Part shown: one piece after another, positions 50,437 to 63,244 of the stretch
Layout of the letters: each line of letters opens with the position of its first letter
Numbering within the stretch: the first letter of the stretch is position 1
NCBI GenBank assembly: GCA_022496185.1
Contig: WTXG01000039.1
Location: 1-64,000, forward strand
Source of the DNA: Multifurca ochricompacta
Taxonomy: Eukaryota; Basidiomycota; Agaricomycetes; Russulales; Russulaceae
DNA length: 64,000 nucleotides
Direction of reading: 5' to 3'
Notes under the pieces: model-generated
What the model was told of the DNA's origin: nothing
The model's input: only the letters and a program-made list of their open reading frames with translations
Database searches by the model: none
Program-made: the position numbers and the translations under genes

Positions 50437-53159
50437 ATGAGCACGCCCATAGTGACCGTGGTCATCCCTCACTTTGTTGCATTCGATTCAGGTCAAAAGT
50501 CTGCTGCTATTGTAAAGTCTTTTCTTTATTTCTACTTCTAAGGCCTTCATCGACGTGCGCACTTCGCTCATTCCTATCATTCCAGGCCGTCTTTACCTTT
50601 GCCCTTCTCTCCACCATCGTGCTCTCCTCAGTCCTTCTCAGTGTTGTCTGGATCGTATTCTCCTCCATATTCAAACGGACTTCATGCGAGGATCTTACTC
50701 GCGAAGCGTTCTTTTTTCGCTCCCAACTCGGACAATATGCCGTTTGTCTACTGTTCAGCAACTGGCTAAGCAGCGTAAGCGGGTTGATGGACATCGAGTG
50801 GATTAACGGAGGGGGGGTCACCGCAGGTTCGTGCTTGACTTGTCGACCCATCAAACAAGACGCGTTTACCATTCTCCCCACTTGTTTACAGGACCATCCT
50901 GCTCCGCTCAAGGTATGCACTCTGCGGTCACTCGAGAGTGCATCAATTAATTCTGATCTTCACGTTCACTTAGGTGCGTTGAGCCAGATCGGAGAATTCG
51001 GTTCATCCTTCTTCACCATCACAATGGGAATCCACACCTTCAACACGCTTGTCTTGCGTAATCGCCAACCACAATGGGTCGGGATTGTTGTCACCTTACT
51101 TGGATGGGTAGCCGCCCTTGTCATCGGTTAGTCAACTTCAGCGTTTACCCCTTCTTTATTCTTATTCTTAATCAGGCCTGGGCCCGGTGTCAATATCGGA
51201 TCGCGCAAGTGGTCCGCTCTATAACATTTCTGGCTTCACTTGCGGTTTCTCGAAATCGTACCAGGTCGCACATATGCTTCTGTACTTCCTCCCCGTGCGT
51301 ATCTCATCTTACACTCACCTGCACTCTCCAACACGTCCTGACGACGATTCCAAAAGCGCTTTCTTGCGTCATTCCTCTCCGTAGTCGTCTTCTCTCTCAT
51401 CTTTCTCATGCTTCGTGGCACCATCACCATCAACGGTGGGTTAAAAATCCAGTTTGATCCGGAACGTCGGTTGCGCCCGCGCAATGAAACTTTTGAGGAG
51501 TATCAGCGCTTCATCTATTCAGTCGCGCGGAAGATGCTTTGGTAAGTCCATCCAACTCATTCACATCTTATTTGGACTCAACTCTCTTGCCCAGGCTTCC
51601 CATCAGTAAGTTCGGCATAGCGATTCACACCTCCAAGTATCTTTATCTTGACATTCTGTCCTAGCTTTCGTTCTCGCCCTATTTCCTTCGTCAATCGTGC
51701 ATTTGATGGACATCTCTGGCATTGCCGTGTCCTCGGGAGCAATGGCATTCTCATATATTTTTCAATACTTGGATGGTACAGTATTTGTCAGCTCCTACTG
51801 TACAACCAAATTGACGCATGACACAGGAGTATTCAACGTCCTGGTTCTATTCAATGTTTTGAAAGCGTTAGGCCCTGCTATGCGTATGAGATCAACGAAT
51901 ACCAACGTAACTTCAGACACTGAGAAAGGGGATTCGGAAAAACGGAATGTCTCGCGTCCTACATACGACTGGAAGCCGCAGTCAACCTTCGCTCCATCAT
52001 CACAAGGACCGGTGATGAAGACGGCACCTCCAGCGCGGCCACCTGGTTCTATCTTGCAGGAGTACGTCCCACAGTCCTCGTCACTGAGGGAGTCGCTGCG
52101 CCAAAGTCACAAGAAGACTGGGAGCGTGGGCTCATTCACTCGCCTCCTGACACCCGAGCCACTGTCCCGCGCCCACTCACCGTCCGGTAGCATTGATTCT
52201 CACCTCTCGGTTTTGACTGCCTTGAACCCTCAGCCCATCGTCCCTGCTTCTGTATTGGATGCTGGGCTCCTCCCCCCCCTGAAGCGGTCCAGAAACATAC
52301 ACAGACTGTCCCACAGCTCTATCTCTTGCCGTCGGCAAGCGCCTCTTTCCATGGCGATCTCAACGTGACGGGCCTGACCCCTTCTCCACGCCAGAAACGT
52401 TCTCGCGTCTCCAGCGACCTAAGCCCGATCGCAGGGTCACCTGCCGCGGCTTCCGTTCCTCAGTCCGCCGCGTCACTCCTTGAGGTGACCCTGCATTCGC
52501 CAGTCACTGATGATTCCACTCTCACAGATGGTGTTGGCTCTCTGATCAGCATGTACTTCTCTCGCAAGTCTACTTTGTCTGCCGAGCTCCCACCATTCCC
52601 GGCTGCCGCTGTCGCACGCGATTCCTCAATTGAATTGCCCCTTTCCGGTGTCCAGTCTTCCGTTCCGACCACCCTCCCCTTACCTGCAGAATCTTCGCCT
52701 GATCTACCCGTAGTCGTTCCGCCCGAGGTTGTTATTCGTCCTCTTAGACCCAACATATCCCTAGGTGCTGTACGCAGCGGCCAGGGAAATATGAATTTAT
52801 CTGCTGCACCCCCGAATTCGCCACCTATGCCGTTGGTGTCACCGGATGATTCAAGCCATTATTCAGATTCTGAGGCCGGCACTCCACCGCCGCCACCGCA
52901 GGAACGGCCTCGCGTGCGGCTTGATTTGCAACCCACGCAACCATTGCGGCCGGGTAAGGTGGCGCAAGAACGTCTGTCGTCGGAGCAACCCCAGTCCTTG
53001 CGCTCTTCCCAGGATCGCCCTGCTCTTCGAGCCCTACCGATACCACCAGCTCGGCCAGCCATGGCTCGTACCGCAAGCACATATTCGCTTCCGAGTTCAT
53101 CCATCTCGATCCACTCCCGCCAAGGCTCATCCTCATCGTCTCGTCTTGGATATCTTTAG
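50437..53159 (+). CDS. seven-transmembrane receptor (fungal cAMP-receptor-like GPCR) with long cytoplasmic tail
   Basis: The start at 50437 gives MSTPIVTVVIPHFVAFDS as an extracellular N-terminus. Hydrophobic helices follow: VFTFALLSTIVLSSVLLSVV; SQLGQYAVCLLFSNWLSSVS; FGSSFFTITMGIHTFNTLVL; PQWVGIVVTLLGWVAALVIG; AHMLLYFLPV with VVFSLIFLMLRG; MLWLPISFVLALFPSSIVHL; and a final FSYIFQYLDG-VFNVLVLFNVL segment. The extracellular loop with CLTCRPIK and the CGFSK stretch fit conserved receptor cysteines. The tail of about 400 residues is Ser/Pro-rich with many possible phosphorylation sites. The topology matches the fungal cAMP-receptor-like/Git3 group. The ligand is unknown, and coupling to a heterotrimeric G protein is inferred. 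Confidence 0.82.
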
Positions 53160-53742
53160 CCAACCGGGACGAGAATGCTGGCGACGCCGTCTATTGTCGT
53201 AAAAGCACACTGGTTAGCTACTTTGGCTTTCTTTGCCCAAGTTGGTCCTTTGGTACCGTCCGTAGGAAAAGATAACAATTCCTTACAACTTTTACTTCCT
53301 GCAGTCGTCGACTCCATATATCGCTCCCGCATTCCACACTTGTTTTTGCTATTTATATTCGCTTCCCTCTCGTTCCATGATTGTGTGTCACAATTAAGCA
53401 CCTCGATTGTAGGACGAGCGAGTGAGTGCCAATCAAGCGTCTATGCCCGCGCGTCAAAGATCGCGATTTCACACCATCGCAATACAATATGCAATGTACA
53501 TCGTACAGAATGGTCATCCCGTCAACCCCTGGCACCCTGGCACAAAAAAAAGAAGCTTATTTATTCCCTGTCTATTGGCAATCTCATGGTATAACCTGAT
53601 ATGACTATACATCGTACGTGAACTTGTGAGAATAGACAGCATAAAACGTGAGCCACGTATATTTGGCCCCCCCCCCATGAACTTCCCACCCCCGCCATTG
53701 TTTCTGCACTGCCTGCGTTCCTACTTGTAAAACGTCGAAAGA
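53160..53742. other. intergenic region, no gene seen
   Basis: 3' flank of the receptor and 5' leader of the first Ras gene, with a C run near 53669-53677. No conserved frame. Confidence 0.5.
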
Positions 53743-55227
53743 ATGGCCAGTGACAAAGTGAGTGAGCTTTTGTGCCAGTCACTCTATGTCTACCAAGGGG
53801 GGGGGGGGGGCTCAAAACGAACGGCCTTCGTTTTACTTTTTTTTTTTTAGTTGTTGCGCGAATACCAACTCGTCGTCCTCGGAAGTGGTGGTGAGTTTTT
53901 CTTTTTTTTTTTCTCCTCCGAATATTGTCGGTCCTTGTCCGAGTCTATATAGTTAAAACAAATGTTGATGGCAGGTGTTGGAAAATCCGCTTTGACGATC
54001 CAGTTTATGCACAATCATTTTGTGGAAGAATACGACCCGACGATGGAAGGTAAGGTACGAAATAGTTGTTGTTTTTTTGCTAGTGCCAGTCTAGTGCCCG
54101 TGGGTGCGGTTCATGACCATAACGACCACGACACGAACGTAAACATGGGCGCGTTAATGCGTCACGCACGCACGTTGTTCGCTTGCCGCCACTGAAAAAG
54201 CTAATGCTAATGGAATAAAACAACAGATCTGTACAGAAAACAATGTGTTATTGATGGTAGTGACGCTCTCGTCGACGTTTTGGACACGGCTGGCCAAGAA
54301 GAGTTTAGGCAGGTCGATTTGACATTCATCCTCTTTTTCGAATTTGCAAGGTGACCCTTCGCGCGCTGATGACTTAATGTTCCACCACCTTTACTTCCTT
54401 TCTCTTTCTTTCTTTCTTTCTTTCTTTCTTTCCTCTTTTTGACCCTCTTGACGACGATGGCGGCGGTGGCGTCCCCCCTCCCCCTCCCCCTCCCCCCCCT
54501 TTTTTTTTTAATTTAAATTTATTTCGGGCACTTTGATTGGTTTGATTTGGTGGTTCAGTGGTATTCGAGATCATTACATGCGTAACGGGGAGGGATTTCT
54601 TTTGGTATACTCAATCACGGAGCAGGGTTCGTTCGACCAGATAGGGGCTTACCACCAGCAGATTATGCGTGTAAAGGACATGGAATCTGTTCCCATCATT
54701 CTTGTTGGGAACAAGTGCGATCTCGAGTACGAGCGTCAAGTTGACACGAACGGTGAGTCAATTCCGCCTGTCATCATCATCGTCGTCTTGGAATAACCAT
54801 TGACTCGTGGCTCGCCCTCTATTATCATTATAACGGTATCCTGTGCCACGCCATGCTATACATTATGTCATGCCATCATGTCGCCCGGCTATCAATTTAC
54901 AGAGGGTCAACGAGTCGCTCACGAGCTCGGATGTCGTTTCGTGGAAACGTCGGCCAAGCTGGGGGCTAACGTGACCGAAACGTTCCTAAACCTCGTCCGT
55001 CAGATACGCGATCACAACAAGGTAGACGTCTTAAACATTCTTTCTCCATCCCTTTTCCGGTGTGTGTGTGTGTGTGTGTGAGGAGGGGATGATGATTTCT
55101 GAATGATGATTTTTACTATCTATAGCGACTACAGATGCGCCGCATATCGCGGGCTATGAGCCCGGACAGTGGTATCATGTTGCCCGGCGCAGGTTGTTGG
55201 AACAGCAGTGGCTGTATCGTCTCCTGA
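53743..55227 (+). CDS. Ras-family small GTPase, first of a tandem pair
   Basis: Exon 1 is only MASDK (53743-53757). It is followed by [22 protein letters not shown] (P-loop split by an intron), effector region EEYDPTMED, switch [33 protein letters not shown], the G4 motif [13 protein letters not shown], and the G5 motif [11 protein letters not shown]. The last exon ends NSSGCIVS, with stop at 55225-55227. Cys-Ile-Val-Ser is a farnesylation CaaX box, and a nearby Cys (GAGCWN) may be palmitoylated. The P-loop LGSGG is Rap-like while Gln of DTAGQ is Ras-like. The effector Met (PTMED instead of PTIED) is unusual. It is likely a Ras2-type signal switch at the membrane. Confidence 0.92.
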
Positions 55228-55891
55228 TTTTGAAAACGGCATCTACACCTTCTACTTTTAGATCCCCCCCCTCCCCCCTCCCTTCTCTCCCCTACCCGCC
55301 CCCCTCCTGTTCCGATGTCGTTTGAACTCGGGTATTTCACTCCACATCTATCAGGTACTACGTTACAATAGTTTGACATGCCGCACACGAGGCATGCCTG
55401 TTCCCCCAGCACTGCAACACTCCTTTTTGCGTTGATCTCTGTTCAAGATGGGCGCTCTATTGTATCCTGATAGATCAGTCATTGAATGGTCCGATATGTA
55501 CATGTTGTTTGTTGATTTGGGCACATCGGAAAGCGTATAGCCTTAGCCCGGTACTGTACATCATGTACTTATCTTTTTGTTTTTGGTGGGGGACCGCGCC
55601 GAACCTCGTGTGTTACAATTAATATGCCACACTTTTAGACCCAAATGACGGTGAGCGGGGGCTGAAAGATAGGTATTAATGAGGTACGTTAGAATAGGTT
55701 TAAAGCCAAGAGCAGGAGGGGCCGGTGACAAGACTCCTGCGGTATATAGCTGCACATTTCCCACGCCTCACGCATATCAATCACATAACATAACCACATA
55801 TTCTCTCCCTCCCTTCCCTTCCCTTTATTAGTTCTCTCATTCTCTTCGAAAACTAACTCTTTTCAATCTCTCTTCTCTACTCTTCTCTTAG
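55228..55891. other. intergenic region between the two Ras genes
   Basis: It holds the 3' end of the first Ras gene and a pyrimidine-rich leader of the second (CCCTCCCTTCCCTTCCC near 55805-55825). No gene is seen. Confidence 0.5.
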
Positions 55892-56994
55892 ATGTCTAGG
55901 GTTCGTTTTCATTTTCATTTTCTACCTTTTTATTTCTTACCTCACTTTTTTTCTTATTCTTATCATCCTTCTTATTGTATGTTATACTTCAGGCTCAGTT
56001 TTTACGGGAATATAAGCTGGTGGTCGTTGGCGGTGGTGGTGCGTCATATCTTTTGCCTACCGGGGATTCACTCCCCCCCCCCACTCCCCCACACAGCCTT
56101 ATCTCATCTCCGTTGCCAGGTGTCGGAAAGTCCGCCCTCACTATCCAATTTATCCAAAGCCATTTCGTAGACGAGTATGATCCTACTATCGAGGGTACGC
56201 GCCATCTACTCCACCTATTCTTCTCATCCCGTGTTCACATCCTGTTTTATGGTTTAACAGATTCATACCGGAAGCAATGTGTCATCGACGATGAGGTTGC
56301 CCTTCTTGATGTCCTTGACACGGCTGGTCAAGAGGAATATGGGTTCGTGGTTATCTCCACTCGTGCCAACATTAACAAGGCACGCGTGATCTCCTCCTCA
56401 ATCTCACTTTGCCTCTCTCCCTTCACAGTGCCATGCGCGAGCAGTACATGCGGACTGGTGAAGGATTTTTGCTCGTCTACTCGATCACTTCGCGGAATTC
56501 GTTTGAGGAAATCAGCACGTTTCACCAGCAAATCTTACGCGTAAAGGATAAGGACTCCTTCCCCGTCATCGTCGTGGCCAACAAATGTGACCTCGAATTC
56601 GAGCGTCAAGTCGGCATGAACGGTACATCCTTTCTCTTTCACGCTCGTCTCTCGTAACAGCATCCATTTATCATGATTTCACAATAGAGGGTCGCGATCT
56701 TGCTAAACATTTTGGTTGCCGCTTCATTGAAACCTCGGCCAAACAACGCATCAATGTCGATGAGGCTTTTTCCAATTTGGTCCGGGAGATTCGCAAATAC
56801 AACAAGGTATGATTTTTCCGTTTTGGTTTAGTTTCTCATCACCCAAGGCTTGATATTGAATATTGCTTGCGTAGGAACAACAAACTGGTCGTCCTGTTCA
56901 GTCAAATGGACCCGGTGCCCCAGGTTCATACAACCACCCTGACGGACTGGATCAAGGAGGTTCGAGTTGCTGCGGAGGTTGCGTCGTCGCGTAA
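55892..56994 (+). CDS. RAS1: Ras GTPase, second of the tandem pair
   Basis: The start exon encodes MSR, then [26 protein letters not shown], the canonical effector region [54 protein letters not shown] and [11 protein letters not shown]. The last exon is [20 protein letters not shown] to [10 protein letters not shown] with stop at 56992-56994. Cys-Val-Val-Ala is the CaaX box, with a Cys pair just before it for palmitoylation. All switch and nucleotide-binding residues are typical of fungal Ras1, which controls cAMP, polarity and mating. The donor after MSR (GTTCGT) is weak. Intron positions match those of the upstream paralogue. Confidence 0.95.
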
Positions 56995-57389
56995 AGGTTA
57001 TATTATTTATCGCCTTTTGTGTCCACACTCATTATCCGTCCGTATTAACTCCCTCTTTTTCCCACCCACCCACCCACCCTTATGTTCTCGCTTGTACTAT
57101 ATCTTGGATTCATTGTGGCCAGTTTACATCATATCTCATGCTCCTGCTTTTGTGCGCCTGTGCTTGGCATACCGTAAATAAAAGTATACTTTTTTTTTTG
57201 GTCTTTCCTTTCCTGCCGAAACCGCAACCGTGCACCGAGACTTTCTCTCGACCTTCTTGGGCTGCCGGCAAACAAACACTAGCGACTGACAAGTTCCATC
57301 AAAGCTACGTCCCTTGAATGGTGGTGCAAGGAATAAGGTCCTAATACGATCAATCTGTCTTAAGAAGGCACCTACCACGAGTCAAAGGA
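56995..57389. other. convergent intergenic region, no gene seen
   Basis: 3' untranslated regions of the Ras gene (plus) and the CIA30 gene (minus). ATAAA near 57177 could serve as a polyadenylation signal for Ras. Confidence 0.45.
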
Positions 57390-58551
57390 TCATATTGGTC
57401 CGTGCTCCCATTGCGTTTCCTGTCCTGGCTGCTGCATCGAGCTATCCACTGTAACAAGGAGGCGAAAAGAGAAGCATTGAGTCTTCACTCCGGACTTGAA
57501 ATTAGAAGCATGAATGGGTAACGTACGAGGTGGGACGGTGACGTCTTCCTCATTGACGGCGCGAATCTCATCGATGCCGAGCTCGTAGGGACCCTCAACC
57601 CCCGAGTTACCGCCGAGGAGGGATATACCCACGGAGCGAACGCGCTCGCGGAGCATTGACACCGGTTGAGTGTTGATCGTTCCCGCCTTGGTCATCACGA
57701 ATCCGTCAAAGGGGATCTGCGCCCGTTACCCATGTCAACAACGGTACTATTATAATGATATAGCCACTATACAGCCACGAAAAAAAAAGGGGGGGGGAGG
57801 GGAGGAGGAAGGGGGAACGTGAGACGTACAAAGATATCTTCCCAGGTGCCATCGTCACGCGTAAAGTAAAGCCGGTGTTGCCAGAGATCATCATTCATCG
57901 GGCCCTCCGTCTGAATGTTGACAAAGTAGGAGTTGCGCGTGCGTGGGTGACCCGCGGCACGTACACGCAGTGCGAGAAAGCGGTGGTTCGACACGTCGTC
58001 TGTAAGTTCGCCAAACAAAGTCGGGCGAAACTGTATGCATGTGATGTATGCGGTGTTATGAATGTATGCGTGTCGCTTTTTGCTTCATAACAAGACGTTA
58101 GACCGACAGAAGCACCATACCTTGTTTCGAAAGCCAACGTAGCCCCCACGGATGCGATCCTCGTAGCCAGGACGCACCGTGAGACTCATGAAACCGTGGA
58201 AGCGGGCAGCGCCACGTTTACCAGGGGGCGCGCGAATGGGGTCGTCATCGAAATCGAAATTGACAGTGGACGTACCGCCGACGTCGGCATCGCAGCCAAG
58301 AGCGTATTCCTTGATCGCCTCGGGGGTGTTGAGGGTGTTTAGGGTGAGGGGTGCGCGCGAGGGCTGCTCGGCGCCTTGCATCTGCAGGACTGCATAAGTT
58401 AGTTTCGTTTCGATTATTATTATTTTTTTTGGTGTCGATGTTTTTTTTTTTTTGGTTCATCCTCATTTTTGGCGATGACTCACTGACCTCTTGCTGTAGC
58501 ATCACGAGCGATTCTACTTGACCTGTTCAGATACGCTGCGAACTTTGACAT
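57390..58551 (-). CDS. CIA30-family complex I intermediate-associated protein
   Basis: The start at 58549-58551 gives a basic N-terminus, MSKFAAYLNRSSRIARDATA, that could act as a mitochondrial targeting signal. The CIA30/NDUFAF1-type fold follows: LGCDADVGGTSTVNFDFDDD, AARFHGFMSLTVRPGYEDRI, RGGYVGFRNK, NHRFLALRVRAAGHPRTRNS, YFVNIQTEGPMNDDLWQHRL, WEDIF joined to IPFDGFVMTKAGTI, and a final SVGISLLGGNSGVEGPYELG with GIDEIRAVNEED. The stop is near 57390. Family members assist NADH dehydrogenase assembly in mitochondria. It shares an 86-bp promoter with the divergent DUF1295 gene. Confidence 0.88.
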
Positions 58552-58637
58552 TTGTGATGTGAGAAAGAGGAGGGTAGAGGGTTGAGTGAGTGTGGATAGT
58601 ATGCGCGCGCGGCTTGATTAGCAACCACCACAACCAA
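58552..58637. promoter_or_regulatory. 86-bp divergent promoter of CIA30 and DUF1295 genes
   Basis: The two start codons point away from each other with only 86 bases between, so regulatory DNA must be shared or lie within the genes. Confidence 0.5.
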
Positions 58638-60043
58638 ATGGCAATTATGTCCTCCCCATTAGCACTTCTTGACCAACTCTCCCTCGTAGTCAATTCGAAT
58701 CCTTTACTCGTTTTTCCCCTGAAGATATGCGCTGCAAATACTTTGGCAACTTATGTCTTATCAATCATCACCGGCAATGTGTCTCAGGTTGACCGTCTTT
58801 GGACAATCTTGCCGACCTATTACACTGCTTATTGGGCTCTTCTCCCCATCTGGCCTGACGAGAACGAAAGCTGGTACCTTCTCCCATATATTCCGGAAGA
58901 ATCCCAGGATTTTGCGCGCGACTTTAATCCTCGCGCGTTGCTCATGCTGGCTCTCACAGTAATACCCCTGACAGGTTACAAGTATGACTCTTACTGACGT
59001 CATGGCAAGGTCCTGTGGATGTTCAGGCTATCCTACAACACCTGGAGGCGTGGTCTTTTCCGACTGTTCGCTCTTCTAGTTTCCTGACGTCATCCCCTCG
59101 TGTTGATCGTGGTCATAGTGATGACGAGGACTATCGCTGGGCCGTCCTCCGTACCAAAATCCCGCCATGGCTATTCCAAATTGTCAACCTAACCTTCATC
59201 TGTACGTCGGGCCATTGACCCATCAACCCCGTCCTCAGCCTTCGTATTTCTTCCCCGTTGACCTTTTATTTACCGGTGCCGTTCCTCTAGCTGCGATCCA
59301 AAACATCCTGTTACTTCTAATGGCTACTCCTACTTTACTGGCCGTGACCCTCCCGACGCCTTTGACCCGTTCAGATGGCGTCTTGGCACTCACCGCGCTC
59401 GTGCTTCTTGCTTGGGAGTTTACCGCGGACAACCAGCAATTCGCCTTTCACGCATGGAAGCACGGGACTTACGACGCGCGCGCACATTGGCCCGGCGCGC
59501 GCCTCTCGTGGACTAAGGATGACGCCGCACGCGGGTTCTGCACACGCGGTCTGTGGTCCTGGAGTCGGCACCCGAATTTTTTCGCCGAGCAGTCGTTCTG
59601 GGTAACGTTGCGCTCCTTCGTCCCTCGTCCTTTCCCTCCGTGCTCGCTTAGTAACTAACGATGTTCATTTATATCATCTCTTGTTTGTAAAGGCCTTGCT
59701 CAATCTTTTATCTCTTCTCTCCTCACCCAGCGCACCAGCGCTCGCCTCCGTGCATGGAACCACGCTCAAGGACGCATTTTACGCACTAGCACCACTCGCA
59801 CCATCACTCGCGCTCTGTCTGCTCTTCTTCTCCTCGACGCTCTTCACCGAGTCCATCTCGATGAGCAAGTACCCACGAGGTTACGCCGCATACCGCACGC
59901 GCGTCGCTATGTTCGTGCCGATCTTGACGCCTATATGGGGTGCATTACTCTGGCTGACTGGGAGTAAGAGCCAAGTCGAAGAATTGGTGTGGGGTTCTGG
60001 TGCGCGCGAGGCAGTGGGCAAGGGAAAGGCGAAGGCAGAGTAG
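58638..60043 (+). CDS. DUF1295 steroid-reductase-like membrane protein
   Basis: The start at 58638 (MAIMSSPLALLDQLSLVVNS). Multiple membrane helices with the DUF1295 signatures: SQVDRLWTILPTYYTAYWAL, VLWMFRLSYNTWRRGLF, EDYRWAVLRTKIPPW, LAWEFTADNQQFAFHAWKHG, FCTRGLWSWSRHPNFFAEQS (the conserved SRHPNYF-type motif of 5-alpha-reductase-like enzymes), and YPRGYAAYRTRVAMFVPILT. The C-terminus ends GKGKAKAE at 60043. The family is related to steroid 5-alpha reductases and isoprenylcysteine methyltransferases. The substrate is unknown. Exons near 59050-59290 were joined by consensus splice sites, with one junction giving FISAIQNILLLLMATP. Confidence 0.85.
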
Positions 60044-60264
60044 TAAGAAAACAAGGCACTCAAACCTTTCGATGAGATCATACACGGACTCTAGCGAAAT
60101 GGACTGAACTCGAATCAAAGTAATCAAAGTAATCACAGTAAATCCTTCGAAGTTAAAATACATGAGATATGCTCCCTAAATGGGTGCTTTTCCTTGAGCA
60201 GCACAAGCTCTCTCGTCTATGGACAACATCTCCATCTCGCGCCCACATCCCCAGCAGCTCAAGC

Positions 60265-61850
60265 TCAAGGCTTGTAGTCCGGGCGCAACGAGCGCACCGT
60301 CTTGCCTGCGCGCCAGATCTCCTGCTCGTCAACCTCCTTGAGCTCACGAGCGAGGTCCTCCCTATATGTGCTGCGCCCGTTGAACTCGAGCGCTTTGCGC
60401 GTCTCGGTACCATCACGTACGCTCTTGTAGAGCTTTTCAAAGATCGGCCGGTTCGCCGCCTCGAAGATGGGTGCCCAGTCGAGCGCGCCGCGACGCGCAG
60501 TCGTAGAGCATGCGCCGTACATGTAGTCCATCCTGCAAGATATATCAGGTCACGCCATTGAAGTAGTGAGATGTATAAAAGGAGAATAAAATAAAATAAA
60601 ATAAGGGGAGAGGGGACGAACCCTTTAGCACCGATAAGCGGGAAGAGGGACTGCGTGGCCTCCTCAACGGTCTCATTGAATGCCTCCGAGGGTGAGTGGC
60701 CATTTTCGCGAAGAACCTTGTATTGTGCAAGGAACATACCCTCTGTGAAAGGTAGACGCGATTAAGCACTTTATGACTGGAGGAACCAAGCACGCATTGA
60801 CTCACGGATACCGCCCATCAACTAAAGAGGGAAGAGAGATCGTTAATTGGAAGCCAATCCCATGTAAGGACATCACACTATACTCACCACACCGCGCTCG
60901 CCATATAGGTCAGAGTAGACTTCCTTTTCGAACGTGGTCTCGTACATATAACCCGAACCAATGGCGACACCAAGAGCGGTCGCCTTTTCCTTCGCCTTGC
61001 CCGTGACATCTTGCCATACGGCAATGGACGAGTTGATGCCGCGGCCCTCCTTGAATAGAGTGCGAACAGTACGACCAGAACCCTTGGGCGCGACGAGGAT
61101 GACGTCAACGTCTGGTGGGGGAATGACCTTGGTATCTTCCTTGTATACGACAGAGAAGCCATGCGAGAAATAGAGAGTCTTGCCCTTGGTGATGAGTGGG
61201 GCAAGCGCCGGCCACGTCGCGGACTGCGCCGCATCGGAGAGCAGGTTCATGATGATCGTTCCACGCTTGATGGCCTCCTCGATGGGGAATAAGGTCTCTC
61301 CGGGGACCTTGAAAACACACATACATATCAGGGCGTGCTGTAAATCGTGAGGAAGTACACGCCTACCCAACCGTCCTCCAGTGCTTGCTTCCAACTCTCG
61401 CCATTCTCGCGTACCCCGACGACGACGTTGAGGCCATTGTCGCGCGCATTCAAACCCTGGCCGTGACCCTGTGAACCGTAGCCGATGAGGGCAAGGGTGT
61501 CATTCTTGAAATAGTCATGCAGCTTGGCGAGAGGCCAGTCACTGCGCTCATAGACGACTTCTTGGGTTCCCGCGAAGTCGAGTGTCTTTACGCCGCGAAT
61601 GGACTGGAAAAGGAGACCATAACTACTGTCAGAAACGTGCTACGGTACGAGATATGTTGAGTTAAGGGGGAAAAAAAAAAGAAATTACTTCAAGAGTTGT
61701 CTTGCGGGATGAGCTGGCAACCGCGGAGCGCGCGAGCAATGAGTAGCTAGCAGCGTTCGCAGGTTTGACAGCGAGTCTACTGGTGACGCGGGGAGCACGA
61801 CGAGAAGCAGCGCGAAGGGCTTGCGAGGAACGAGATGCGAACGATGCCAT
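60265..61850 (-). CDS. ILV5: ketol-acid reductoisomerase, mitochondrial
   Basis: Second common enzyme of valine, leucine and isoleucine synthesis: converts acetohydroxy acids to dihydroxy acids with NADPH. The start at 61848-61850 gives an Arg/Ser/Ala-rich mitochondrial presequence ([20 protein letters not shown]). The NADPH-binding loop follows ([20 protein letters not shown]), then [92 protein letters not shown] with YSDLYGERG (metal ligands), [20 protein letters not shown], and [20 protein letters not shown], ending [10 protein letters not shown]. Motifs are intact. Confidence 0.95.
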
Positions 61851-63244
61851 GATGGAATACTGGAAACTGAAAAGAAAAGAAAAGGCCGAGACGAAGACGA
61901 ACAACTTTTTGTTCAAACCTTTTTGACATTTTTTACGTACATTTATTAACATTTTATTATCGGCCGACCAAGCTTGGAAAAACCGGCCGAAGGAAAAGGA
62001 AAGGAAATTAAACTCGTTCTCGCACACCGCGCACACAACTTTCTCAATTACTTACACCAGTGGAAAATATATATTTTACAAAAAAGGCGAGGGGGGAAAT
62101 AATATGTGTCTATGTCGGTGGGATGTTATCCGTACGCTCTCATCCAACTCAACTTCAAGCTGTCCTGGGCCTTCAATTAGCGGAGTGAAAGTGCGATGTC
62201 GATTATACCTGGTGTGTGAGCGTGATGACCTCGGGGATACCGCACCCCTCTTTAGCCTTAAATGCTCAACTCTCTCTTCAAAACCTACTTTCGACAAATC
62301 ATATACCCAGTCCAGACCCTCTGGGGCTGACCTGTCGAGTCTGATATCGTCTCCGGGTCAACACGAAGCTTGGTGCTTGGGTTTTTAGACGAGTTCATTC
62401 GAGTTCATTCCCTTCAAGCAAAAGGTGTCAGTGTCAAGTTACTCGGACCTCGCCCTTACAGTCATTGTTAGTAGTATACACTCCAATCACCATAGCCCGT
62501 CGACTCGGCGTGGTTCCTGTTGGACATTAACGTGAAGCGGAGTTATCACGGGATTATAGGGTCTCCGCGAAGATGCCCCTGTGTGGCTGATGATATCGAC
62601 GAATATTTAAATAGACCCAGACCTACAATAATAATATTTTATGCTCCACAGGCCAGGCAAACAAAATTTGTCGATGGCACATTACAGGGTGCGAAGCATG
62701 GAAGGCAATGTCGTGAAAATACGGGCGCATCAACAGGGTCTTAAACTCTGCACCTTCTCATAGCCTAAAGCAAGATCAAGGGACCACACCACGTCCATCC
62801 GCAACAGGAGCTGTGCATAGCGGCAGTGTCTTCCATGGAATAATCTGTTCACCCGCAGGACTTTGGCCCTGTTTATGTGACGGATCGTACAGGTCAGCAG
62901 AGCAGAGGACAATGCCCCAGCCATCGGCCGGGCATAGGAACAGCCAAGACATCTTCACGCAAGATGGTGGCAGCAGGGACATAACCTAACATACATCACC
63001 AGTTGATATATCTTCTCAACACACAATCACCAAGGTGGGGATGTCAAACAGTGCCTAAGATCATAGAATCAGTCACACCTAGGCCTTAAAAAATCTGGTA
63101 ATGGTGGTGATGGGTGTGATGGTGATGGCTGGAGAATGTTCTCGGGCCGATAATACCGAGCACGGGATCTCTAGTAGTAAAGAGACAGGAGACAGGCAAG
63201 GAGCAAGGGGCAGGGGCAGGGCCAAGGAGTTTCTCACTTACTCT
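61851..63244. other. divergent intergenic region, no gene seen
   Basis: 5' flank of Ilv5 and of the carnitine dioxygenase gene. A GGTTTAATTTCCT-like pyrimidine/purine bias and A runs are visible near 61860-62010. Short open frames have no domain. Confidence 0.5.
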
